From contig NZ_QSDR01000015.1 in assembly GCF_003464085.1 (NCBI RefSeq), positions 1 through 64,000 on the forward strand: a stretch of DNA of 64,000 bases. The letters are read 5' to 3'. Positions 56,486 through 64,000 of the stretch are shown piece by piece. The notes beneath the pieces are model-generated. The model worked only from the letters and a program-made list of their open reading frames with translations. It was not told the origin of the DNA and made no database searches. This DNA comes from Clostridium sp. AM58-1XD (GTDB taxonomy: Bacteria; Bacillota; Clostridia; Lachnospirales; Lachnospiraceae). Each line of letters begins with the position of its first letter. The stretch's first letter is position 1. The position numbers and the translations under genes were made by a program.

Positions 56486-59179
56486 TTAATATCTCTCCAG
56501 GAAAATGTTCCTTTCTTCCCCGCCGTTCTGACAGTACCTGTCACACCGGTATGCATAAGACCGGGCTGCCAGATCGTTTTTGCTCTGTCTTAAAACTGCT
56601 GCAAATTTCTGTCTTGCTTCATAATAGCGGCCGGACAGGAAGTCAGACAGAGCTTTTTCAAACAGCTCTGACGTTTCTTCTTTTTCCCGTCTTCCAGGAA
56701 GTCCTTCTCCGTCATAGACATCATAAACCGGCTCCATCCGGTCTTCTTTTTCAATATACACATAGCCCAGCAGCCGGCTGTGGTATGATGTCTTAAAATC
56801 CTCCACCTGCTCCGCCAGCGTTCCGGTAACGAGAATCTGCGCCCCATATTTTTTTCCAGTCTCCTGAAGGAATTCATTCAGTGAACCCAGTCTGGAAATC
56901 GTAGCCACTGCCGTCCTCTGCACCTCCCCAACGATGCCCACACGAATCTGTCCATAAGACAGAGCCGCACGGCAGTTTCCCCTGTTTTTTTCACAGGCCA
57001 GGATCGCGGCATCCAGCGCATTTTTTCCGCCGTTTTCAAAAAAGGCCGTAATTTCATCTTCTGTAATCTGATCGACGACACCGTTCTTTTCGTTGACAAA
57101 CGGAATTGTCTGGCGCAGAAACTGATTCATTCCGTCATAGATTTCCTGCCCGTCCGCTTTGTGCGTCATCGTTCGAAATCCGCTGTTTTTCATGACTGCA
57201 ACCGCTGCGGTAAGACTTTTCTGATCTCCAAGCTGCACGTCGATAATCGTCTTTCTGTTTAAAATCCGAAAAATCTGTTCCGGAACAAACTTTTCATATC
57301 CGTCCGCACATTGCTGAATCCAATCCATCTGTTCTTTTAACCGTTCCGACATCTCATTGAACGCAGCTGTTACACCGGCAATTTCATCATGACCGCAGAC
57401 TTTCAGCGTCACCCCTAGATTTCCCTCGGTCATGCTGGATACGGCCCGTTTCAGACGTCCCAGAGGCCGCAGGAAAATAACGAGCAGCAATACGGAAACA
57501 CCGGCTAACACTGCCATGATGATCCCGATCATCAGGTGCACCATCTTCATCTGCTGCTCCATCTGATACAGCACCATTCCAAGGCTCATGCCGCTTTCCA
57601 TTACGCCCAGCACATGGCTGCTGCTGTCCTCAATCGGAATGTAGATGACCAGCCAGTTCCCTTCCTGGTCATTATACTCCGCCTGTATCAGCTTTTTTTC
57701 TTCCATGGCCTTTTTCATCAGCTCCATCTGCTGCCGGTCGCGGTAATAGTCCACACGCGCGCCATAATAGCAATCGTCTGCCACAACGTAGCGAAGATTT
57801 CCTTCACGCTGCAGGTAAATCCACTGATAAGATTTTACCGTAATAATATTTTCTTTTCCGCTTTCTCCATCGATTACCGTTCTAAGCGCCTCTTTGGAAT
57901 TTACGTCCTGCTCCCCGACCGCTCCCAATACCCTTTTATATTCACTTCCGTCTGGAATATCCGTCAGCAGAATGTCGTTCAGGCTGTCCACATCTGCGCT
58001 CTTCATTTCAGCTTCTCCAATCATATAGAGAAGATTATAATCCGAATACACCATCTTTTTTCTGATTCCTTCTTCAATTCTCTGGCTCAGAAAAAAACTT
58101 GCCGCAAAAATAGCAGGCAAAAGGATTCCAAGAAGTTTGACAATAACCGGCATCATATGCATATATCCATAAAAAAACCACATTCCAAAAGCCACGACTG
58201 CCTCTGCTGATGCAGCCGCCAGAACAAACAGGATTCCGTCAGCAGCCAGAAGACGTACGGACTTATTCAGCGTTTTCCTCAAAAGCAGGCATTGTCCGTT
58301 CTCATCAAACCACCCGAATACGCGGTGGTTTCCATCCATATCGACGCCCGCTGTAAAGCGGCCATACTCATCATACTGAAGCGGCAGGACATCACTGTAC
58401 TCCAGTCCCTCTGCCGGAATGTCTATATGATCCGTATCAAACAGCTTCTTCTCTTCTTCTGTTTCCGTATTCACCATCCAGACGCCGCCGTCGGAAATAT
58501 CTGTAAAGATGATCTGCCTGTCGCCGAGAGAAATATGGGCATGGTCATTTTTATCCTCTTCCGTTTCCCACACGTATTCTGTGTCTTCATATATTTTTCC
58601 ATGATAATCGGTTACAAACAGGATGTCATTTGTCAAATCATAATGGACGTCCCTGACATTTCCATATGGTATTGGAATATCCCTTACCTTCACCACAGTT
58701 CCGTTCTGGTCCTGACAATAGAATGACGCCGCCCCTTCGTCCTCAGCGGCATAGTACAGATGTCCGTCCTGTACCTGTACTTTCATCATTTTCTGTTCCG
58801 GAAGCGTCCATACCCGCACGAGCTTTCCGCTGTCAAAATCACATCGGTAAACTGCAGAATCCACAGCCTTGTCTTCCATGGATACGCGGTATCCATATAC
58901 ATACACGCCTCCTTTGGAATCTGATGTCAGACTGTAATAACTGCTCCACCATTCTCCGTCCAGTTTCTTTTCCCGAATAGAAGCCATTATGGTCCCGCTT
59001 TCATCAATATGAAAAAAGTCAAAGTTCTCCCCTTCATTATCAATTAAATAGAAGCCATCCTCTGCTTTCAGAGCATCGCTGACTCCCTTCAGTGTATACA
59101 GACGGTTATGCCACATACCGGCTGCTCCGGCCAGCAGTGCAAGCATAATCCCTAAAATTCCAGTTATCCAACGCTTCAT
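56486..59179 (-). CDS. Membrane sensor with HAMP and degenerate class III cyclase domain
   Basis: An 897-residue protein. TM helix 5-22; a beta-rich, propeller-like extracellular part (about 40-300); two TM helices (about 311-365); a second sensor-like region (370-540); TM 548-570; HAMP (570-620); and a nucleotide-cyclase homology domain (about 628-822) opened by YEKFVPEQIFRIL. The first metal Asp is Lys664 (VMKNSGF for FADIRGF), while Asp708 of the second is kept, so catalysis is doubtful. A TPR-like tail follows. It lies 12 bases from the DUF4280 gene and 16 bases from the AAA+ gene, in one operon. It may sense envelope signals for the injection-system cluster. Confidence 0.8.
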   Translation of the reverse strand: MKRWITGILGIMLALLAGAAGMWHNRLYTLKGVSDALKAEDGFYLIDNEGENFDFFHIDESGTIMASIREKKLDGEWWSSYYSLTSDSKGGVYVYGYRVSMEDKAVDSAVYRCDFDSGKLVRVWTLPEQKMMKVQVQDGHLYYAAEDEGAASFYCQDQNGTVVKVRDIPIPYGNVRDVHYDLTNDILFVTDYHGKIYEDTEYVWETEEDKNDHAHISLGDRQIIFTDISDGGVWMVNTETEEEKKLFDTDHIDIPAEGLEYSDVLPLQYDEYGRFTAGVDMDGNHRVFGWFDENGQCLLLRKTLNKSVRLLAADGILFVLAAASAEAVVAFGMWFFYGYMHMMPVIVKLLGILLPAIFAASFFLSQRIEEGIRKKMVYSDYNLLYMIGEAEMKSADVDSLNDILLTDIPDGSEYKRVLGAVGEQDVNSKEALRTVIDGESGKENIITVKSYQWIYLQREGNLRYVVADDCYYGARVDYYRDRQQMELMKKAMEEKKLIQAEYNDQEGNWLVIYIPIEDSSSHVLGVMESGMSLGMVLYQMEQQMKMVHLMIGIIMAVLAGVSVLLLVIFLRPLGRLKRAVSSMTEGNLGVTLKVCGHDEIAGVTAAFNEMSERLKEQMDWIQQCADGYEKFVPEQIFRILNRKTIIDVQLGDQKSLTAAVAVMKNSGFRTMTHKADGQEIYDGMNQFLRQTIPFVNEKNGVVDQITEDEITAFFENGGKNALDAAILACEKNRGNCRAALSYGQIRVGIVGEVQRTAVATISRLGSLNEFLQETGKKYGAQILVTGTLAEQVEDFKTSYHSRLLGYVYIEKEDRMEPVYDVYDGEGLPGRREKEETSELFEKALSDFLSGRYYEARQKFAAVLRQSKNDLAARSYAYRCDRYCQNGGEERNIFLERY

Positions 59180-59191
59180 GAAATCCCTTCT

Positions 59192-59572
59192 CTATTTGAC
59201 CTGAATATTCTTTACTCCCGGTTCCTGTACCTGAATTGTGCCTCCCCAGGCGCACTTAGTCTTAGAATCTCCTGTTGCGGCCGGTTTCCCTCCGATCATC
59301 ACATGTTTGCTGCCCGGCGACCACGGTTTGATCGTTACGGGAACGCACGGTGCCTTGGTACCGGCTTTAGCCGCTATTACGGCGATTACAGCCGGATTCT
59401 GTTTTGATGAACACATTACGAATGTGGGAATATTGATGAACGGTTTCTGATCCTCTACACTGGCGACCGGAAGCCCTGCCATCACTTTTGCCGTTGGAAG
59501 CACATTCAGTACACATGGAGCGCTCCCACAGGAGCATTTTAAAATTGAACCTGTACGCAGACAATTTGCCAT
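59192..59572 (-). CDS. DUF4280 PAAR-like spike protein
   Basis: A 126-residue Cys-rich protein (CSCGSAPCVLNVLP, FVMCSSKQNP, PCVPVTIKPWSPGS, KCAWGGTIQV) of the DUF4280 family. It has the repeated glycine turns and Cys/His ligands of PAAR-type cone proteins that cap VgrG-like spikes. DUF4280 proteins are typical of extracellular contractile injection systems. GGGAGG precedes the ATG. It sits between the membrane cyclase-like gene and an unknown protein gene. Confidence 0.82.
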   Translation of the reverse strand: MANCLRTGSILKCSCGSAPCVLNVLPTAKVMAGLPVASVEDQKPFINIPTFVMCSSKQNPAVIAVIAAKAGTKAPCVPVTIKPWSPGSKHVMIGGKPAATGDSKTKCAWGGTIQVQEPGVKNIQVK

Positions 59573-59631
59573 CGTTTACCTCCCTGTCAGCAGGACCATT
59601 GTATGCGCCGCAAAGCCATGCGATGATCCGG

Positions 59632-60327
59632 TTATTCCATTTCATATATCAATTTATTTGATAAATTCCGCGGAATGAGATAAGCTCCATCTCCATCCAC
59701 AGCCGTATGGTAAACGAACCTGCATACGGCTCTGTCCGCCATATAGTTTACCGACAGCTGTTTCCTTAATTGAAAGCGTCTGATTATAGTACCGTCTGAA
59801 CGCCTTTTTTCATCCGCATATCCTGAATTGCCCATGAGAAATACAGCTTCTCCTTTTCCATCTGCCTCAATCCATAAGACATCCGGCCATATTTCCAGCC
59901 CCCTGGTAAAAACGAGGCTGATGTACGGCTCTTCTTTTGTTCCTGATTCCGTACGGCAGTCTTCTGCCAGCCATATATTTCCCTCCGTCCCTTCCAGTGG
60001 GAGAACGATATCTTCACCGGGTACGCCCGCTTTTTCTGTCAGAGACATGTCACATTCAGACGGATAAGGGTACTTTGTATTGGGAACCATCCAGATTCTC
60101 TGCAATCCGCCCACCGGTACCGGGAATTCCTGTTCCTGTTTGAAAAAGAAGGGGCTCTCCACAAGAATTTTTCCGGCAGCCTCCCGGCTTTCCCAAAAGA
60201 TCCAGACCGCCCCCTTTTTCCTTACCGGCACCCGGTTATCACATGATGTTACGATAGAAGGGAGCTCCACCGGCTTCATGGTGAATCCGTCAATCAGCTG
60301 TACTGCTGTTCCAACTTTTCTGCGCAT
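59632..60327 (-). CDS. Unknown beta-rich protein of the injection-system-like cluster
   Basis: A 231-residue protein starting MRRKVGTAVQLIDGFTMKPV, with an AGAAAGGA site. The first part (about 10-75) reads like a carboxypeptidase-regulatory/Ig-like sandwich (VPVRKKGAVWIFWESREAAGK then LVESPFFF). The rest is rich in Gly/Asp turns and aromatic strands, without a signal peptide. I do not recognise the family. Its place between DUF4255 and DUF4280 genes suggests a structural or adaptor part of the particle. Confidence 0.65.
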   Translation of the reverse strand: MRRKVGTAVQLIDGFTMKPVELPSIVTSCDNRVPVRKKGAVWIFWESREAAGKILVESPFFFKQEQEFPVPVGGLQRIWMVPNTKYPYPSECDMSLTEKAGVPGEDIVLPLEGTEGNIWLAEDCRTESGTKEEPYISLVFTRGLEIWPDVLWIEADGKGEAVFLMGNSGYADEKRRSDGTIIRRFQLRKQLSVNYMADRAVCRFVYHTAVDGDGAYLIPRNLSNKLIYEME

Positions 60328-60361
60328 ATGGTTCCTTTCTCTTTCTACGATGCCCTGTTCT

Positions 60362-60994
60362 TTATTTGAATTCCGGATTGATGTCGATCTCTGTCACGCG
60401 CGTAATCTTCCGGCGCGTTTCATTTTCAAGGCGGACCGGCGATACGCGGTAAAACAGGGAAAGACGATACGATTCCCCGGCCTGCCCCCACATCTTCAGT
60501 TTATCATCGATATTCACTCTCAGCGGTTCAATATGAATTGCCATCGGGTCCGCCTTTTCTGCCGGCCTCAGCGTGCTTTCATCCAATATACAGTAATCAC
60601 GAAAAATCTCCATAACCTTCATAAGAATCTTCTGTTCCTCTTCCGCCCGATACTGGATATCCACCTTGGAATAGGCAGCAATCATATAGTAGAGATCCAG
60701 ATATGTAGGAGGAAACTGTAGTTCCTTTTCTCCCATACGCATCTGATAATCAGACACGCGGTCACTTTCCTGTACATCATACATCCAGATCATCAGCGAC
60801 AGATCCCCCCTCTCAGACGGACTGCATATACCCACTTCTTCAAGGCCGGGCAGTATGGAAGGAACCATATGGTCCTGAAGCAGGCTTACCAGAGCTCTGC
60901 TCACCGCAGGCACAGCCATATAAGGAGAGAGCTTTGGAAGCGGCGTCTGGGCCCCTTCTTTTTTCTTCATCCACCATGGAACTTTCATCTCCAT
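60362..60994 (-). CDS. DUF4255 / Pvc16-type protein
   Basis: A 210-residue protein matching the DUF4255 (Pvc16 N-terminal) pattern: YMAVPAVSRALVSLLQDHM, then GDLSLMIWMYDVQESDRVSD, FPPTYLDLYYMIAAYSK, and YRLSLFYRVSPVRLENE. In the Afp/PVC injection systems the homologue (Afp16/Pvc16) caps the sheath-tube end. GGGGAGG supports the start at 60994 rather than 61018. Together with DUF4280 and the AAA+ gene it is the main evidence for an eCIS-like locus. Confidence 0.85.
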   Translation of the reverse strand: MEMKVPWWMKKKEGAQTPLPKLSPYMAVPAVSRALVSLLQDHMVPSILPGLEEVGICSPSERGDLSLMIWMYDVQESDRVSDYQMRMGEKELQFPPTYLDLYYMIAAYSKVDIQYRAEEEQKILMKVMEIFRDYCILDESTLRPAEKADPMAIHIEPLRVNIDDKLKMWGQAGESYRLSLFYRVSPVRLENETRRKITRVTEIDINPEFK

Positions 60995-61037
60995 CTTTTT
61001 CCTCCCCGTGATGTCCATTTTGAGCTGCTTATATAAA

Positions 61038-62915
61038 TCAATACGTCAGATATGCTCCCGGACCGACTTCATCTGCAGGTACGTCTGAAGCTCCTTCTCT
61101 TCCCTCTGACTGCCTGCTCTCGTTCTTATCATCCTCTCCCTGCTGCACTTGGGAGCCGCCCTTTTCATCCTCTGTCATGTCATCTTCGGAAGCTTCTCTC
61201 TGACCGTCCTCTGCTTCGTATTCCTCCTCGCCGATGTCTTCCGTACCGCTTTCTCCCTGGTTGTCTTCTTCTCCGCTTTCCTCTGCCGGCACTTCCTCGT
61301 CCTCTCCTGTAATTTCTTTCAGACGCTTGTCACGTTCTGCCTTTGCGGCTTCAATCTCCTCAATTGTAGCCGCCAGCTGGCCGCCGCGGAAATTTCCTTC
61401 CACGATTACAAGGCCTGTCGCCGTATCATAGTACGTACCTGTTCCATGGTACACACCAAGCCTGAATTCTCCCTCGTACCGCAGGGATTCCTTCTCATCG
61501 TATTCTTTCCCCGCACCATCATATTTCCCGCTGCGGAAATTGCCTTCATACTGCAGAAATCCTGTATCTGGATTATATTTTTTTCCCTCTCCTTCGTACA
61601 GCCCTTTTACGAAGCTTCCTTCGTAGACCAGCATTCCTTTTCCAGGGGCGTACTGCTTCCCCTCTCCGTCATAAAGGCCGTTTTTCAATTCCCCATCGTA
61701 GATCATCTCTCCGTTCCAATACACACAGCCTTCTCCGTCATACATGCCGTGGGAAAGCGTTCCGTCATACAGAATTTGTCCCGTCTCATCATACGCAATA
61801 CCGCTTCCCTCCTCTTTTCCCATGGAAAATGTCCCCTGAAAGCTGATCTGTCCGTTCGGATAATAACGTGTTCCGCTGCCCTCATACAGCCCGTCCTGGT
61901 ATGTGCCTTCATAAATAAGACGGCCGTCCTGATCCCACTCAGTCCCGAATCCCGTTTTTTTTCCATCCTCCAAAATCCCCGCAAAGACTGTGTTCTCTCC
62001 ATCCTCAGAAAGCAGCCTCACTTTTCCGCTGTATCCTAAAGTCTCCGCTGATCGGTCCGCCATCTCTTTTACAAGATACCTGGACTGAATTACAGGAAAC
62101 ACAGTTTTTCTCCACAGAATCGGCGCAAAAATGATACAGAGTAAAATCAGACACGCGGCAGCCAGCAGCCTTGCGCAGAGTATCAGCTCCTTTTTATGCT
62201 GTTTCACCCAGTCTTTAAAGGTACGATCCTCTTTCTTTTCCTCCTGCACAGCTTCTTCTTTTTCTCTTTCCTCCATAACTGCCGGAAGCAGGCCGACATA
62301 CTCCTGGTACAGAAGAATCGCCTCGTTGCCCCCGCCTGCCCCTTCCTGAGCCAGGTACTCTGAAAGGTACGCCTCTATTTCCGGGTAAAGTCCATCCGCT
62401 CTTTCCTGTGAAAACAGTGTTTCCAGAAGCTCTTTCCATGCTTCCCTCAATGTTTTTCCGGAGCTGTCCCATGGCATTCTGTAGTCCAAAAAAACTTCAT
62501 TATATTCATCTATTTTAATCCGTGTAATGTCCAGCAGGTCCGCCATATGCTTTTCAGGTATCTGGTAAGCCAGACAGCGTTCCAGCGCCTTTCCGGCTGC
62601 GTCGTATCGTTCCCTCCGCCCCATACCGTGTTCCATAAGGCTGGACAGCCTTTCTCCCGGGTGAGATTGAAACACAAGTATCATCCTGTTTTCTTCCTGA
62701 ATCGCTTCCTCAAAATCAGAAAATACCGTATTCCTTTCTAGCTCCATGACAACAGGAATTAATTCCGGAATCCTGTTCCTTTCCTGCGCTGCAGCGATAT
62801 CATACAGTTCGGATGAATCCTCCCCGTCTCTGTATGCCTGGTAATACACCCATCCATTCTTCCCGGCCTGCTCTTCAATTGTCTCATATCGATGTTTTAT
62901 GCTCTGTATTATCAC
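61038..62915 (-). CDS. Membrane protein with kinase-like N-terminus and MORN repeats
   Basis: A 625-residue protein with a GTG start after GGGGGC. Residues 1-150 read like a protein-kinase remnant (hinge-like ILVFQSHPGERLSSLM, later IKIDEYNEVFLDY) but lack clear catalytic residues. A basic stretch and TM helix (244-268) follow, then about nine MORN repeats (312-515; units like YEGTYQDGLYEGSGTRYY) and a very acidic tail (535-610). MORN repeats bind membranes or proteins. The 15-base gap to the next gene places it in the injection-system-like operon, where it may anchor the particle or its ATPase to the membrane. The pseudokinase reading is tentative. Confidence 0.78.
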   Translation of the reverse strand: MIIQSIKHRYETIEEQAGKNGWVYYQAYRDGEDSSELYDIAAAQERNRIPELIPVVMELERNTVFSDFEEAIQEENRMILVFQSHPGERLSSLMEHGMGRRERYDAAGKALERCLAYQIPEKHMADLLDITRIKIDEYNEVFLDYRMPWDSSGKTLREAWKELLETLFSQERADGLYPEIEAYLSEYLAQEGAGGGNEAILLYQEYVGLLPAVMEEREKEEAVQEEKKEDRTFKDWVKQHKKELILCARLLAAACLILLCIIFAPILWRKTVFPVIQSRYLVKEMADRSAETLGYSGKVRLLSEDGENTVFAGILEDGKKTGFGTEWDQDGRLIYEGTYQDGLYEGSGTRYYPNGQISFQGTFSMGKEEGSGIAYDETGQILYDGTLSHGMYDGEGCVYWNGEMIYDGELKNGLYDGEGKQYAPGKGMLVYEGSFVKGLYEGEGKKYNPDTGFLQYEGNFRSGKYDGAGKEYDEKESLRYEGEFRLGVYHGTGTYYDTATGLVIVEGNFRGGQLAATIEEIEAAKAERDKRLKEITGEDEEVPAEESGEEDNQGESGTEDIGEEEYEAEDGQREASEDDMTEDEKGGSQVQQGEDDKNESRQSEGREGASDVPADEVGPGAYLTY

Positions 62916-62930
62916 GGATTACTGCCCCCA

Positions 62931-64000
62931 TCATTCGTTTACTACGATAAATACAACTGCGCGTACGTCCGGATCCCCTTCGTTCTCTGCGGACACCCGG
63001 TAAACACCCGGCTTATTTGGAGCACGGTAAACGCCGTCTTCATCGATCGTTCCTCCGTCTTCATCCGCCACTTTCCAGAGAATCCTTTTGCTTTCCATAT
63101 TCACGCATACCACACTCAGTCTGCAGCTTTCTCTCACCTTCATGGATACCATTCCCGGCTGAATAAAAATCCGCTTTTCCCCCTGCCCGAACTCATTTCT
63201 CCGCCTGTTCTTTACAGCAGTCCAGTAGACTGTCAGTTCCTTATCATCTGTCTCCTCCAGAAGCCTGGCTCCGATAACAAACGTACCTCTGTCCGGTTTC
63301 TGCCTCAGGGCCAATTCCGCCTGAATTCCCTGGATGCCATAAATAGATTTACTTTCATTCCCGTAATCCGAAAAAATCCTGCTGTCCCCTGATATCAGGC
63401 TGTCGTCTGCCTCCTGCTGAAGAAAGATCTGGGCGACTCCCGTCCCCAGCTTGTGAGGAATCTCAGCGGAAAAATAACACGTTCCTTTTTTCCCTCCTGA
63501 TTCCAGCTTTATAGTGGCTTTTCCGTCGGAAAACTGCCAGTCTTCAGAAGAATCCTTCTTATGTTCCCCACCCTGCATACTTTCCGTTTCCTTTTTCCAC
63601 TGCCGCAGCATTCTCACTTCATCTTCCAGGAAATGAATTCTGGTTTTTATCCATGGCACACAAGACGTATACTGGTTTCCCGGAAGGTTTTCCACGCGAT
63701 CGATCATATAGAACGGGCCGGCCTTTACAAGAAATACCTTGGCCAGATAAACTCCCTGCTGGAAAATTTCCTTATCCGTCTTTTCCGCTCTCTCCTGAAG
63801 ATAGCGCTTCTCTTTCTCCTGCTCCTCTTCCCGGCTCTCCTGCTCATCTGACGTCTCCGGCTCATCCCAGCTGTGAGGCTCGTCGTCCGTGACATAAAGC
63901 CCATAGCCCTCTTTCATTTTGTTGTATTCCGTCTCTTCTTCCCTCTGGACGGCGGAGTATGTAATATTCTGAACGGGTTCTGCCGGCCTTTCCTGATACC
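62931..64000 (-). CDS. Ig-like-domain protein, 5' partial
   Basis: The frame is open to the right edge of the window; at least 355 residues are visible and the start lies outside. An N-terminal visible part with Glu/Lys-rich coiled-coil segments leads to a middle region of unknown type. The C-terminal Ig-like domain is like those of bacterial surface and phage-tail proteins (ILWKVADEDGGTIDEDGVYRAPNKPGVYRVSAE). It is cotranscribed with the MORN gene. It could be a fibre, baseplate or adhesin component. The internal Met near 63917 is not a convincing start because coding potential continues upstream. Confidence 0.65.
   Translation of the reverse strand, partial: YQERPAEPVQNITYSAVQREEETEYNKMKEGYGLYVTDDEPHSWDEPETSDEQESREEEQEKEKRYLQERAEKTDKEIFQQGVYLAKVFLVKAGPFYMIDRVENLPGNQYTSCVPWIKTRIHFLEDEVRMLRQWKKETESMQGGEHKKDSSEDWQFSDGKATIKLESGGKKGTCYFSAEIPHKLGTGVAQIFLQQEADDSLISGDSRIFSDYGNESKSIYGIQGIQAELALRQKPDRGTFVIGARLLEETDDKELTVYWTAVKNRRRNEFGQGEKRIFIQPGMVSMKVRESCRLSVVCVNMESKRILWKVADEDGGTIDEDGVYRAPNKPGVYRVSAENEGDPDVRAVVFIVVNE

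Overview
The window looks like a chromosomal piece of a strictly anaerobic, Gram-positive gut-type Clostridia, most likely Lachnospiraceae. I base this on strong AGGAGG-type ribosome binding sites, sigma-A-like promoters, a Spo0A-type DNA-binding domain, a CIRCE heat-shock operator, two [FeFe]-hydrogenase homologues with a SpoIIE-type phosphatase, and tRNA genes without encoded CCA. This is inference from gene content; no search was run.

Layout. 1-840: an AT-rich remnant of a pentapeptide-repeat/ion-channel gene. 0.9-8.7 kb: guaA, iadA, uvrA and an M20 peptidase. 8.8-21.4 kb: a purine/allantoin island with ureidoglycine aminohydrolase (allE), a small cupin, an XRE-GntR regulator, two permease plus allantoinase pairs, a VOC protein, an AllR-like IclR regulator and glyoxylate carboligase (gcl). 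21.5-28.5 kb: a PurF-like gene, a PepSY-like secreted protein, and an Hfs-like hydrogenase/phosphatase/sensor operon. 28.5-43.6 kb: accessory transport and regulation (NitT/TauT-type ABC system, serine recombinase, UgpBAEC-type sugar ABC system with an AraC regulator, DMT exporter, lone pseudopilin with a receiver-less Spo0A-like protein, aldo/keto reductase, rsgA). 43.6-54.9 kb: tRNAs, hsp20, housekeeping nucleotide and RNA enzymes, an Asn/Gln-rich microprotein, an NlpC/P60 hydrolase, a Nudix enzyme and a GHMP kinase. 54.9-64 kb: a one-direction operon with an Afp15-like AAA+ ATPase, a DUF4280 PAAR-like spike protein, a DUF4255 (Pvc16-type) protein, a membrane MORN protein, a degenerate cyclase and Ig-like proteins. 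I read this last operon as the accessory end of a contractile injection system (eCIS-like) whose sheath, tube and baseplate genes should lie beyond the right edge.

The allantoin island reads as: uptake (NCS1 permeases), ring opening (allantoinases), deamination of ureidoglycine (AllE), and condensation of glyoxylate (Gcl). Two copies of the palindrome GGTCGACC sit at the allE-side and allantoinase-2 promoters, and a different palindrome sits at the gcl start, so two regulators (GntR and IclR types) probably divide control.

An important caution: more than a dozen otherwise well-conserved genes and one tRNA between 9.9 and 46.9 kb are each broken by loss of a single base in a short homopolymer. 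This points to sequencing or consensus error rather than real gene decay. I list those genes as interrupted but treat them as probably intact in the organism.
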